Part shown: piece after piece, positions 8,620 to 18,316 of the stretch
Numbering within the stretch: the stretch's first letter is position 1
Layout: each line of letters begins with the position of its first letter
NCBI GenBank assembly: GCA_030584025.1
Contig: CP129487.1
Span: 3,501,001 to 3,565,000 of the forward strand
Direction: 5' to 3'
From: Cyclobacteriaceae bacterium
GTDB lineage: Bacteria > Bacteroidota > Bacteroidia > Cytophagales > Cyclobacteriaceae
DNA length: 64,000 nt
Notes under the pieces: generated by a model
What the model was told of the DNA's origin: nothing
Databases searched by the model: none
What the model saw: the letters and a program-made list of their open reading frames with translations, nothing else
Translations under genes and position numbers: made by a program

Positions 8620-10755
8620 TTACATATCCTCTTTCGCTATAGGTGGAACTACGCCCATATTATACCACGCAAATGAATATTGATCGGCAATGGATTCAAT
8701 TCCTTTACTCAGGTTTGAAGCACCATGAGCCGAGTTCACATCTATACGGATTAACACAGGATTGCTACCCGCATGATTTTCCTGCAGTGCTGCAGCAAAC
8801 TTGAAACTATGTGCCGGCACCACCCGGTCATCGCGATCAGCGGTAGTTACCATTGTAGCCGGGTAATTTGTTCCGGGTTTTAACGCATGAACTGGCGAAT
8901 ATCTTTTCAAATACTCAAACATCTCTTTTGAATCCTCAGCAGTTCCATAATCCGGAGCCCAGGCTGCTCCTATTGTAAACTTATGATAGCGCAACATGTC
9001 CATCACACCCACCGCAGGAAAAGCTACTTTAGCCAAATCAGGTCGTTGAGTCATCACCGCTCCGATCAATAACCCACCATTTGACCCTCCATTTATAGCC
9101 AGGTACTCATTGGATGTATACTTTTCGTTTATTAAGTACTCACCTGCTGCAATAAAATCATCAAACACATTTTGCTTGTTCATCTTTGTTCCAGCCAAAT
9201 GCCACTTCTCTCCGTATTCACCGCCACCGCGAAGGTTTGGTTGTGCAAAAATGCCACCGTTCTCCAGCCACACCATTCTTGATGCGCTGAAAGAAGGTGT
9301 CAAACTAATGTTGAAGCCTCCATAGGCATATAACCACGTTGGGTTCTTACCATTAAGTTCAATCCCCTTTTTGTGTACAATGAACATGGGAATTTTTGTA
9401 CCGTCCTTGCTGGTGTAGAATATTTGTTTGGTCTCAAAATCATCCGGATTAAAGTCAATTTTTGGCCGTGCATATTCCGTTGACTCACCGGAAGCGATGT
9501 TGTATTTAAAGCTGGTTGGCGGGTAGGTAAATGAGGTAAAGGTGTAATACAGGTTTACATCATCTTTCCATCCGCTAAAACCATTGGCCGTTCCAATGCC
9601 AGGCAGTTCTATTTCGCGCTCAAACTTGCCATTCAGATCATACTGCTTAACCTGAGTCTTTACATCAACCAAATAACTTGCAAAAATTTTTCCTCCACCT
9701 GCTGATGTACTTAGGGTGTTCTCCGTTTCCGGAATCAGATCTTTCCAGTTTTCGTATGATGGGTTAGCCGCATCCACCCAAACAACTTTTGAATTTGGCG
9801 CCTGGTAATTTGTTTCAATGAACAATCTTGACCCTTCGGTTTCGATTACATATTGATCGCTTTCGAATCCCGTTTTGATGGGCAAAATCTTACCATCAGG
9901 TTTAGATAAGTCCTGAACATATAACTCATTGCCGGTGGTGCCTTCGGCAGTTGTCATAATTAAATAGCGCTCATCTTCAGAAACAAATCCGCTTACAAAT
10001 CTCCGCTTTTCCTTTTCACCAAAAATCACTTTATCCTGAGAAGAGGGGGTACCCAGCTTATGATAATAGAGTATCTGATATTCATTCTTTGCACCCAGAC
10101 TTTTGTTCAACCCTTCAGCAAACCGGTTGATGTAATAACCGTCATTGCCTTTCCAGGAAATGGAACTTTGCTTCATATTCCGAATGGTATCTTCCACCAA
10201 CGATTTGTCGGATGTTCTGATCACCACAGCTTCGGCACGATCCGCGCCCCCTTTAGCGATTTGAAAAGCTAACAAGGAACCGTCTTTTGAAAACGACAGC
10301 CCACGCATGGTGGTCGTTCCGTCTTTTGAAAAGGTGTTGGGATCTAAAAACAGTTCGGCCTCACCGTTCTCGCCTTTCTTTCGGTACAATACATATTGAT
10401 TTTGAAGTCCGTCATTCTTGTAGAAATAATAATATTCACCTCTGCGGAAAGGGGTGCCGAGTTTTTCATAATTGTTCAGCTCCAGCAGGCGCTGCTTAAC
10501 TGCATCGCGATAGGTGATGTTGCTCAGGTAGCCAAACGTAACATCATTTTGTGCGGTAACCCAATCGGCTGTGGCTTTGGCGGTGTCATTCTCCAGCCAA
10601 CGGTATGGATCGGGAACTTCTGTTCCGAAGTACACATCAACGGTGTCAACTTTTTGTGTAACCGGATAGGTTAGTGCGGTTTCTGCTTCCTTATTCTGAC
10701 AGCCAACAAGACCAATCAGGATCAAGCCAGATGCCCATAAAGCATGTAATTTCAT
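8620..10755 (-). CDS. Prolyl oligopeptidase family serine peptidase (S9A), lipoprotein
   Basis: This 711-residue enzyme cleaves after proline in short peptides. A lipoprotein signal ends in LVGC with Cys19, so it is probably anchored in the periplasm or at the cell surface. The N-terminal segment TVDVYFGTEVPDPYRWLEND (38-57) is the S9A signature. A seven-bladed propeller spans about 80-435, and the C-terminal alpha/beta-hydrolase domain contains GGSNGG with the nucleophile Ser558, Asp642 in DRDDRVVP and His677 in SAHGAS. All three catalytic residues are present. Length matches the family (about 700). The gene is alone on its transcript and ends in a strong terminator. Confidence 0.96.
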   Translation of the reverse strand: MKLHALWASGLILIGLVGCQNKEAETALTYPVTQKVDTVDVYFGTEVPDPYRWLENDTAKATADWVTAQNDVTFGYLSNITYRDAVKQRLLELNNYEKLGTPFRRGEYYYFYKNDGLQNQYVLYRKKGENGEAELFLDPNTFSKDGTTTMRGLSFSKDGSLLAFQIAKGGADRAEAVVIRTSDKSLVEDTIRNMKQSSISWKGNDGYYINRFAEGLNKSLGAKNEYQILYYHKLGTPSSQDKVIFGEKEKRRFVSGFVSEDERYLIMTTAEGTTGNELYVQDLSKPDGKILPIKTGFESDQYVIETEGSRLFIETNYQAPNSKVVWVDAANPSYENWKDLIPETENTLSTSAGGGKIFASYLVDVKTQVKQYDLNGKFEREIELPGIGTANGFSGWKDDVNLYYTFTSFTYPPTSFKYNIASGESTEYARPKIDFNPDDFETKQIFYTSKDGTKIPMFIVHKKGIELNGKNPTWLYAYGGFNISLTPSFSASRMVWLENGGIFAQPNLRGGGEYGEKWHLAGTKMNKQNVFDDFIAAGEYLINEKYTSNEYLAINGGSNGGLLIGAVMTQRPDLAKVAFPAVGVMDMLRYHKFTIGAAWAPDYGTAEDSKEMFEYLKRYSPVHALKPGTNYPATMVTTADRDDRVVPAHSFKFAAALQENHAGSNPVLIRIDVNSAHGASNLSKGIESIADQYSFAWYNMGVVPPIAKEDM

Positions 10756-10852
10756 ATTTTTTGAGGTTTATATACAAGTTTACTAATTACTCATTGGCCT
10801 TTTCAACTGATTTATGATAAGTGGAAAACCAAGCTGGATAATTCAATGTTCT

Positions 10853-11620
10853 ATGAATATGAAAAATCCAGTTATCAACTCCCTAATTCATTCCATTGCC
10901 CTAATCGCAGTGCTTACCGCTAACGCACTAGCCAACATTCTTCCCATCAATGGCTTAACCACGGGAGAGGTTTCTGCCCTGTACCCAAGTCTGTTTACCC
11001 CGGCAGGTATTACTTTCTCCATCTGGAGCGTGATCTACCTGCTGCTGCTGGCGTTTGTTTTGTGGCAATGGGTTCGCCTGCGCGACAAGCCGACTCAGGA
11101 AATCTATAGGCAGCTATCACCTTATTTTATATTTTCTTCTGTTTTCAATATTTCCTGGATTTTAGCCTGGCACTTTCTCTATGTGTGGATATCCGTAATC
11201 ATTATGCTTGCCTTTTTGGTAACGCTTACGCTAGCCTTTCTCAAATTTCAACAAGCAAACCTGAACACGCGTGCAAAGCGCTTCTTTATTTCACTACCAC
11301 TCACAACTTACTTTGCGTGGATTTGTGTAGCCACCATTGCCAACATAGCCACTGCACTTGTTTCCCTGAAATTATCATCGTACATGCTTGCACCCGAAAC
11401 CTGGACGGTGATCATGATGGCGGTTGCTTTTTTACTTGCCGTTTACATTACATTAACGTATAAGAAACCCGCCTTTGCCGCAGTAGTTACCTGGGCATTG
11501 GCGGGTATTTATCTACGCTGGCAAGGCGAACAAATTTTTATCAGTTCAGCAGCTGCGGTAATGACTGTACTTGTTGGAGTACTCTTTCTTTATTCTGCCT
11601 TTCGAAAAGAATACTTGTAA
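10853..11620 (+). CDS. TspO/MBR-related tryptophan-rich membrane protein
   Basis: About 255 residues with seven or so hydrophobic helices. The first half resembles TspO-like tryptophan-rich sensory proteins: NALANILPINGLTTGEVS, LFTPAGITFSIWSVIYLLL and FIFSSVFNISWILAW. The family binds porphyrins or other hydrophobic ligands in some bacteria; here the function is unknown. It is longer than classical TspO (about 160), with extra C-terminal helices, as in a group of Bacteroidota proteins. The frame opens at ATG 10814, but ATG 10853 or 10859 gives a normal MNMKNPVINS start. It converges on the SulP gene with a 2-bp gap. Confidence 0.8.
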   Translation: MNMKNPVINSLIHSIALIAVLTANALANILPINGLTTGEVSALYPSLFTPAGITFSIWSVIYLLLLAFVLWQWVRLRDKPTQEIYRQLSPYFIFSSVFNISWILAWHFLYVWISVIIMLAFLVTLTLAFLKFQQANLNTRAKRFFISLPLTTYFAWICVATIANIATALVSLKLSSYMLAPETWTVIMMAVAFLLAVYITLTYKKPAFAAVVTWALAGIYLRWQGEQIFISSAAAVMTVLVGVLFLYSAFRKEYL

Positions 11621-11622
11621 TA

Positions 11623-13812
11623 CTATGTTGTCGGCTGCAATTGGCACAACTGAACAAATTCATCTGCGAATGCAATCAAGTTATGGATGCCTTCAGGATC
11701 AAGCGTATCCCTTTTCAGATAAATCAAAATTTTGTTTCGATGAGACTCCACATGAATGCCATTATGTGATTCAAAGAAATTGATAACAGGCTCATTGAAA
11801 AATTCCTTAACTGCCCTTTCGTCCGTACCGCGCAAATAGTAGCGCTTTGAAAAAACCGGATTTCCAGAAAAATCAATGTCTTTACCTTGAACGCCTTCAG
11901 AAAATTTCGACCAAAGATTTTCCGGTTCCAGGGCAAAATCAGGCAAGTGAACCTCAGTTTCGCTGATCATAAGCACAGTGATCACCAAATCGGATTGTGC
12001 CTGTAAAGCAAACTCAGAAAGCTTGATGTCTGACACTTCATACCGTGCCCATTCATTGTATCGAACGAGAACATTTTCTTCATACTGAAATTTAATACCC
12101 TGCAAAATCGGGAAGTCCTTAAACTTAAAGGTATTCTTTACCTTTTGTGGGTAAAAGGTAAAGCCAAAATCACTCGCATACTTGCGCAAACTAATCTGGC
12201 GGTCATTGAGTTTAATTTCCAGCTTGTTATTGTTCACTGAAACCTTACGGGCCGACAAGGGATGATTTGAGAAGTTTTCAAAATACTCAAACCCGGTTAC
12301 ATTTACTTTTCCGCCTTCATGCCCGAATGATTCTTCAAAATGATGTAGTTGTTCCATGAAGGTATGATCGACAATCTTTGCATCAGCGAAATTTAAGGTT
12401 ACCGTCTTTGCCGGTTTCAGCTGCTTAAATAACTTTTTGAATCCGATCAGATTAGAAAAGATAGCTGCATCTCTAATTTTTATGGCATATTCCTGCTGGG
12501 ATTCCTGAACGTCAAACCGGGCCTTGAACAGCGACCGTAAAGGTGCACCATTAATGACGTGAAATACAAACTTCATAAGGATACCCGCAAAAACTCCTAT
12601 TAATAAATCCGTAGCTACGGTAACAATAATAGTTGTCACAAAGACCACAAGCTGTTCCGAACCAATCTTATAGGTTTTGAAAAACTCATTTGGAGAAGCG
12701 AGTCGATAACCTACTGCAATCAGTAAAGCGGCCAATGCAGTATTGGGAATCATTTCAATTACCGGTATAAAAAAGATCATCGCAGCAAGCAGAAAGAATC
12801 CGTGAAAGAAATTACTCCAGCGTGTGCGTCCCCCAAAGTTGATGTTCGCTGAACTTCGTGCCACTTCAGATATCATAGGCAAACCACCCAATAAACTGGC
12901 AATGGCATTCCCTGCACCAACTGCAGCCAGGTCTTTGTTTGGATTACTGACCCTTTTCCAGGGATCCAATCCATCAATTGCCTTAACCGTAAGCAACGAC
13001 TCCAGGCTGCTCACAAACAAAAACATAAAGACGTACTTCCAGAAAACAAACGTACCAATGGCTGCGAAGCTTGCGTTGAAACCCACGTTACTCCAAAAAT
13101 CACCAATGCTTACCATATCAAAGGCGGGCTCGGTGTGCTTGAAATCCATAATAAGTGCCATTGGAATAGTGACCAGCAGCACCACCATTGGCGCAGGTAT
13201 ACGTTTAAAAATTTTTCCCTTCAGGTACGGCATTCCAAAAATGATTACCAGGCTTACGATACCCACCAGCGTTACGCGCGGATCAGCATGTATGATGGAG
13301 TGCGGGATACGTTCATACAATTCAACCGGCCCAAGGCCTTTCAGCGTGGCCGGATCAATACCCAGCAACACATGAATCTGCTTTGAAAAAATAATAAGGC
13401 CAATGGCAGCTAACATGCCGTGCACAGCCGAGTGCGGAAAAAAATCGCTGAGTGATCCGAACTTCAGGAAACCGAAAATTATTTGAATTAAGGATGCCAC
13501 TACAATTACACCAAGGGCCAGGTGCCAACCTTCAGAGCCACCACCGAATTCTGTAACAGCTGCAGCGCAAATAGTAATTAAGCCAGCCGCAGGGCCCTTA
13601 ATGGTAAGGCGCGATCCTGCAAAAAAGCTTACAAACAATCCCCCAACCATGGCGGTTAACACGCCCATCGCTGGTGGAAACTCACTCGCCTTGGCAATGC
13701 CCAAACTGAGTGGTAACGCCAGCAGAAAAACCAGGAAGCCAGAGAGTGCATCTTGCTTCCAATTTTGTTTAAATCCTTCAATACCGTCTTTTGGAATATC
13801 TATTGTCTTCAT
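11623..13812 (-). CDS. SulP family anion transporter with STAS domain and extra C-terminal domain
   Basis: 729 residues. Residues 20-420 are the membrane part of a SulP/SLC26 carrier (ALSGFLVFLLALPLSLGIA at 22-40, the GPAAGL motif at 73-78, about 11-14 helices). Members move sulfate, bicarbonate or other anions. Residues 440-515 look like a STAS domain (VTLNFADAKIVDHTFMEQL). A further tail of about 200 residues (530-729) is not part of a normal SulP protein. Its end (NPVFSKRYYLRGTDERAVKEF, then a short helix and a KILIYL strand) recalls DUF3137-like domains. The gene is 34 bp after dabB and in the same direction, so bicarbonate is the most likely substrate; this is inference from context. Confidence 0.88.
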   Translation of the reverse strand: MKTIDIPKDGIEGFKQNWKQDALSGFLVFLLALPLSLGIAKASEFPPAMGVLTAMVGGLFVSFFAGSRLTIKGPAAGLITICAAAVTEFGGGSEGWHLALGVIVVASLIQIIFGFLKFGSLSDFFPHSAVHGMLAAIGLIIFSKQIHVLLGIDPATLKGLGPVELYERIPHSIIHADPRVTLVGIVSLVIIFGMPYLKGKIFKRIPAPMVVLLVTIPMALIMDFKHTEPAFDMVSIGDFWSNVGFNASFAAIGTFVFWKYVFMFLFVSSLESLLTVKAIDGLDPWKRVSNPNKDLAAVGAGNAIASLLGGLPMISEVARSSANINFGGRTRWSNFFHGFFLLAAMIFFIPVIEMIPNTALAALLIAVGYRLASPNEFFKTYKIGSEQLVVFVTTIIVTVATDLLIGVFAGILMKFVFHVINGAPLRSLFKARFDVQESQQEYAIKIRDAAIFSNLIGFKKLFKQLKPAKTVTLNFADAKIVDHTFMEQLHHFEESFGHEGGKVNVTGFEYFENFSNHPLSARKVSVNNNKLEIKLNDRQISLRKYASDFGFTFYPQKVKNTFKFKDFPILQGIKFQYEENVLVRYNEWARYEVSDIKLSEFALQAQSDLVITVLMISETEVHLPDFALEPENLWSKFSEGVQGKDIDFSGNPVFSKRYYLRGTDERAVKEFFNEPVINFFESHNGIHVESHRNKILIYLKRDTLDPEGIHNLIAFADEFVQLCQLQPTT

Positions 13813-13846
13813 GTTGATTTCTTTAATGTTTGATGAATTGTGTTAA

Positions 13847-15721
13847 TCAGGATGACCGATAGGCCATCTCATACATGGACTTAACATGTGGTCCTAGAAA
13901 AACACGCGCATAAATCCGAATAAGCGCTAATCCATTTAGGATAAAACTCAGCGCCACCAAAAAGGCAAGACCATACTGATATGCATGAATGTGCGTGAAT
14001 ATTAAATCTTCACCCAGAAAGGTTGGTGATATCGGAAAGCCCGCAATACCCAGGCAGCTTAATAAAAAGGTAAAGGTGATTTTCGGATGCGCATATACAT
14101 AACCATGAAACCGATCAAGGTCAATATCGCCCTCCAGCATCTTTAACCGGAGTAAGCCCAGGTACCCAAGAATGCCAAATGCAATTACACCGCTCAGGTA
14201 AATCACAATATGATCCAGCCCAAAAAGCTCATTGAATGAAACGGCCAGTGCAATCAAACAATGATTAGCAATTATCAACATCCAGCTTGCCAACACATTC
14301 TTTCGCTCTGTGAAGGATTTCAATACCATGGTTACTGCCAGCAAAGCAAATGCAAACGGAAGTGATTTGACAAACTCATCAGGCAATGCTTGCGCAATGG
14401 CGTGAACACCCAACCCCAACAGTGTAACCATTAGAAAGAATATAACAACACGCTTCACGGAGAAAAAACCCAATGCATTTCCGGCTGTCTTCATCGGATT
14501 CCATAAATAGCGATACATGAAAGAGTCAAGGTTCCATTCTTTTAAACAGAGCATATAAAAAGAATATTCAATTCGCTTTGGCAGTGAATCCTCCACCGTG
14601 TGTTCGCGTGGAACAAAATGATAAAACTGCTCGCGAATCAGGTAGCTTACAACCGAAGGCGAAACAAGTAGCTGATAGGTTCGTAAAAAAGCATTGCCTG
14701 CAAAATGAAAAAGCGCCAGGTTTTCAAAACCGGCTGCTACCTCAATAAAAATTAAACCAATCTGTGCGATAGAGGAATATGCGATCTGACTTTTCACCGT
14801 AGACTGAACACGTGCAATACCTGTAGCGACCAGACTGGTGACCAGGCCAAGAACACCAATTAAAATGCGAATAGAAAACTGGTGTTCCCAAAACGGGAAA
14901 GTGCGTAGCAACAAAAACACACCGATATGCACCGAAAGTGATCCGTAAAAAATGGCACTGGATGGCGTTGGGCCTTCCATGGCACGCGGCAACCACGATG
15001 AGAACGGAAGCTGTGCAGATTTGGCAGCAGCTGAAATCAGAATCATCAAAGAAATGAATACTCCGATTGCCGAATGAGATGCCAGGTGTTCATTAACAAA
15101 TGCCGCATCGTTTAACTTAACAAATGTGATGTTCTCATGCCAAAGATGATGACTCATCCACATGGTGAGCAGAAAGCCTACATCAGCTACACGATAAATA
15201 GAAAAAACTTTTACTGCATTTTTTACCGGCAAATACCGGTCGCGATAAAATGCAATGAGCAGGAAAGATGATATGCCTAACATCTCCCACCCGATAAACA
15301 TCGTTTCAAAATTACCGGCAACGATCACCAGGTTGTACCCGAGGTAGAAGAACAATAGGGTATTGAAAAACCGCTTGTACCCTTCTTCGCGGTGCATATA
15401 ATACCGACTGTACAACGTAACCAAAAAAGAGAGTATCGATCCCACCAACAAATACACAGCCGTTATCTTATCAAAACAGAAATCGACAAAGAATTCGTAT
15501 CCCTGCGTTTTGAAAATGGAGAAATCGCGAAGGTTAAGTGTAGGCTGTCCTTCCATCAACCAATATCCAGTGAAGATCATCACCGCTAACAGGTTAACGC
15601 CAATGGTGCCAAATGCAAGTCGCGAAATAAACATCTCCCGGCTTCGCGAAACGATTAAACTCAGCAGAAATCCAAGCAACGGAATCCCCACAAACACTTG
15701 AATGAAAAGTTCTGGTCGCAT
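13847..15721 (-). CDS. dabB: DabB-type, NuoL-like proton-conducting membrane subunit of an inorganic carbon transporter
   Basis: 624 residues with about 14-16 hydrophobic helices, homologous to the antiporter-like NuoL/MrpA subunits. Visible hallmarks are a GWEMLGISSFLLIAFYRDR segment with the TM5 Glu, and AAAKSAQLPFSSWLPRAMEGPTP with the conserved Lys and the NuoL signature. It is not part of a complex I cluster: the neighbour 3 bp upstream is dabA. In the DAB system (Desmarais et al. type, known from Halothiobacillus) DabB is thought to use a cation gradient to drive CO2 hydration by DabA. The start codon is ATG 15721, directly after the dabA stop. Confidence 0.9.
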   Translation of the reverse strand: MRPELFIQVFVGIPLLGFLLSLIVSRSREMFISRLAFGTIGVNLLAVMIFTGYWLMEGQPTLNLRDFSIFKTQGYEFFVDFCFDKITAVYLLVGSILSFLVTLYSRYYMHREEGYKRFFNTLLFFYLGYNLVIVAGNFETMFIGWEMLGISSFLLIAFYRDRYLPVKNAVKVFSIYRVADVGFLLTMWMSHHLWHENITFVKLNDAAFVNEHLASHSAIGVFISLMILISAAAKSAQLPFSSWLPRAMEGPTPSSAIFYGSLSVHIGVFLLLRTFPFWEHQFSIRILIGVLGLVTSLVATGIARVQSTVKSQIAYSSIAQIGLIFIEVAAGFENLALFHFAGNAFLRTYQLLVSPSVVSYLIREQFYHFVPREHTVEDSLPKRIEYSFYMLCLKEWNLDSFMYRYLWNPMKTAGNALGFFSVKRVVIFFLMVTLLGLGVHAIAQALPDEFVKSLPFAFALLAVTMVLKSFTERKNVLASWMLIIANHCLIALAVSFNELFGLDHIVIYLSGVIAFGILGYLGLLRLKMLEGDIDLDRFHGYVYAHPKITFTFLLSCLGIAGFPISPTFLGEDLIFTHIHAYQYGLAFLVALSFILNGLALIRIYARVFLGPHVKSMYEMAYRSS

Positions 15722-15724
15722 GAC

Positions 15725-18211
15725 TTAGGGGATTAAGTAAACAGGTAAATTTTCTGAATGGGTTTCAAATACAGGAGCGAGATCATCCGCCTGTAACATG
15801 GGCTTCTCTACCGGATCATAGGGAGCAAATGTACCATCCCGGTATAACCAAAACTCATGTGTCTCCGGATCAACCACTACGAGGTGAACCCATTGGTTTT
15901 CAAACCACTCATATGTTGGTGGAGAGGATTGGATTACGCGCAACACAACATCGGGTTTATGCTCCACAAGGGTAAGCAGACGAACCGGGTCATGTACCTC
16001 AACCATCTGGCTGGGTAAGCCGGGACGCAAATCGCCATCAATTCCGTTTGCTACCCCAAACAGCCCCATTACGTTGTGTGGCAATTTTGTGCCCGCTCCA
16101 AGTTTTTGATTGTCCACACGCGAAAAGAAGTACTCCAGATTAATGCCCCCGCATACGGGTGCAGCTGCTTTCAAAATGTTGAGTAGGTATTTTCCTTCCG
16201 GATCAACCCGATAATCGTACGAATTAAGAAATGATCTTCGGTCGAGAAACACGTGTCGGGTTAGGTTTCTTCTACCGATTACGCACAAGGCATTGGTGGC
16301 ATGATTAAGTTCTGGTCGCGGTTCAAATAACGAGACCGATCTTCTGCGCACAGCATCATGCACCTTGTCAAGATTGAGTTTGCTGTTAACCATCACAAAC
16401 CTACGTGAACGTTCCTTTGCGTTTAAATCAAGAGCCGTATGAAACACCAGCACATTGCGCATATGTGCTTCTGCTAATTCCTGAGAAAGTGTTTCTTCAT
16501 CAAAGAACACCACTTCATCGCGCGTTGTATCGTGCAAGCCACCAACAAAACGGGTTGTTGCCGGAATATCAATACCGCGTGCGCTCAACACTTCACGCAC
16601 TGCCCTGTGATTAGCCATGTGACAAACCACACGTGCATTAACTGAGCCTGGTCTTCCTGAACATGCGCCACAATCATAGGCTGCATAATGTGGATTATTG
16701 ACACTGCTCGATCCGTGGCCAACAACATAAACCAACGGTGCAAAATTTTTCACCAGTCCGATGCTCTTTAGCAACCCCTCCACCCGATCAGCCATTTCAT
16801 CAATTGTAAAGCCAACCTGCAAATCCTTTTCGCGATGCTCAGGATGTTTACACTCTATAGTGAGTGTTGAATGTTTGTCCATATGCCGCAGCGAAGTGGC
16901 CGTTGCCGGACTCATGGATGGCTTGAAAATATTAATGAAGAGTTTTAATGCCGACCAAAAACCAAGTGTTTGCGAAATGAGCCAACCCCTGAATAAGCCA
17001 TGACTGTGTTTGGTAAAATGAACATCACGCTCATGCTTTTTACGCGTGCCCTTTTCTTTAATCAGATACTGAGGCCTTACCGGTGCCGGGCATAGCTTGG
17101 TTAAAAATTTTCCATGCTCGGGCTGGTAGAAAAACTCAACATTGAAAAAACCAGGCGTGCCATACGTTTCGCAATGTGTATCGAGTCGCTCAAGGTACCG
17201 TCTCAACGAACACGCACGGTCGTCAAGGCAAAACATGGCCTGAAAGGTTTTAGCCGATAAATCCTGCTTTCCATTTGATCCCAACTTTAAACCAAGCAGC
17301 ACTTCATCATAATACGTCCATTCAAAAGCTTCTTGCCACAGCACCAAAACCTCATGGTGTTCTGCTGAACTGACTTCTTCGAACAAATCGATTGGCTTCT
17401 CGCCTGTCAAATGCCCAAGCGGAGTCCATCCTTCTTCAAAATGAGTATCCAATGCATCAATCTCCAGCAGCAATTCAAATACGATCAGGTCATGCAACGA
17501 GATTTTCTTGCGGTCTAATAATACATGTGGATCATTTTCAATTACTGCTACCATCCCCGACCAACCCTGATGGGCAAACTGCTGATCGAACACGTACTGC
17601 TTAAAATATTTTTCATTGCCCACTACCTCCCGTAATAAACTGGTCAGGCTGTGGTGTTGAAGTAAATAGTGCTTTGCACGTTTCGATTTGAAAAAGCTCG
17701 TCAGGCTAGTGCGCTCCATTTCCCGAATGGACGCCAGAAACCCTTTATGCCAAACCGGAAATCCCCACATGGCAATTCCCTGATCGAGGTAACTGCAAAG
17801 AATTCGAAACAGAAAGGGATGAACAAGAGAATCCAGGTCAACACGGTAATCCCTTTTCCATCGTGAACGCAAAGCACCAATCCGGGGTGATTGGGGTGGC
17901 GGGTAATCTTCGTGCAAAAGTTTTCGCTTCCATACATCAACCAGGGCATTTCCCTTTCGGGCAGAAACTATTTTCTCCAGAACGGATGAACTGATTCTTC
18001 CCGTATGGAATAACGAACGGTATTCCTCCAACATGAGCAATGTTTTGTACCCAAAAAGTTCTGCAGCATATCGGGTAGCTTTTTCAAACGGCAAATCCTG
18101 GAAAGCATGAAGTGTGTTGTGATGAATAAAGTCTTTCAACGGAGCTTGCGCGGGCAAATAGTGGCTTAGCTCTTTCAGTACTTCATGCTCATTAAACTGA
18201 GCGTGTTTCAA
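15725..18211 (-). CDS. dabA: DabA, zinc-dependent inorganic carbon accumulation protein (DUF2309)
   Basis: 828 residues of the DUF2309/DabA family, which converts CO2 to bicarbonate vectorially, with DabB, on the cytoplasmic face. The four zinc ligands defined in Halothiobacillus DabA are all found: Cys328 and Asp330 in MFCLDDRAC, His499 in VVGHGSS and Cys514 in AYDCGAC. The His-to-Cys spacing of 15 residues is the family spacing. The N-terminal LPAQAPLKDFIHHNTLHAFQ motif (19-38) is also conserved. The start must be TTG 18211: no in-frame ATG lies between an upstream stop and this conserved N-terminal motif, and the first internal Met is residue 60. It is the first gene of a dabA-dabB-sulP block, with two palindromes 50-100 bp upstream. 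Confidence 0.93.
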   Translation of the reverse strand: MKHAQFNEHEVLKELSHYLPAQAPLKDFIHHNTLHAFQDLPFEKATRYAAELFGYKTLLMLEEYRSLFHTGRISSSVLEKIVSARKGNALVDVWKRKLLHEDYPPPQSPRIGALRSRWKRDYRVDLDSLVHPFLFRILCSYLDQGIAMWGFPVWHKGFLASIREMERTSLTSFFKSKRAKHYLLQHHSLTSLLREVVGNEKYFKQYVFDQQFAHQGWSGMVAVIENDPHVLLDRKKISLHDLIVFELLLEIDALDTHFEEGWTPLGHLTGEKPIDLFEEVSSAEHHEVLVLWQEAFEWTYYDEVLLGLKLGSNGKQDLSAKTFQAMFCLDDRACSLRRYLERLDTHCETYGTPGFFNVEFFYQPEHGKFLTKLCPAPVRPQYLIKEKGTRKKHERDVHFTKHSHGLFRGWLISQTLGFWSALKLFINIFKPSMSPATATSLRHMDKHSTLTIECKHPEHREKDLQVGFTIDEMADRVEGLLKSIGLVKNFAPLVYVVGHGSSSVNNPHYAAYDCGACSGRPGSVNARVVCHMANHRAVREVLSARGIDIPATTRFVGGLHDTTRDEVVFFDEETLSQELAEAHMRNVLVFHTALDLNAKERSRRFVMVNSKLNLDKVHDAVRRRSVSLFEPRPELNHATNALCVIGRRNLTRHVFLDRRSFLNSYDYRVDPEGKYLLNILKAAAPVCGGINLEYFFSRVDNQKLGAGTKLPHNVMGLFGVANGIDGDLRPGLPSQMVEVHDPVRLLTLVEHKPDVVLRVIQSSPPTYEWFENQWVHLVVVDPETHEFWLYRDGTFAPYDPVEKPMLQADDLAPVFETHSENLPVYLIP

Positions 18212-18266
18212 TCGAATAAAATTTAATTTCTAAGAATTTCTAAAATGACTTTGGATTAAAGCCGAT

Positions 18267-18304
18267 GGTTCGAACAGGGTTCAAACCCATGCTGATGATT
18301 CAGC
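18267..18304. promoter_or_regulatory. Two adjacent palindromes upstream of dabA, operator candidates
   Basis: GGTTCGAAC (18267-18275), a 3-bp spacer and GTTCAAACC (18279-18287) form a 9-bp inverted repeat with one mismatch. Three bases further, GCTGA-TGAT-TCAGC (18291-18304) is a perfect hairpin. The pair lies 56-93 bp before the dabA TTG and has no T-run, which argues against a simple terminator. A regulator binding site or a leader structure are both possible; no known motif is recognised. Confidence 0.45.
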
Positions 18305-18316
18305 GATCCTTAAAAA

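Noticed and set aside
13847..15721. NuoL subunit of respiratory complex I
   Set aside because: No other nuo genes are nearby and it is 3 bp from dabA; DabB is the better reading.
18262..18304. tRNA-like T-arm sequence (GGTTCGAAC...GGGTTCAAACCC) upstream of dabA
   Set aside because: No acceptor, D-arm or anticodon stem can be formed around it on either strand; treated as palindromes.
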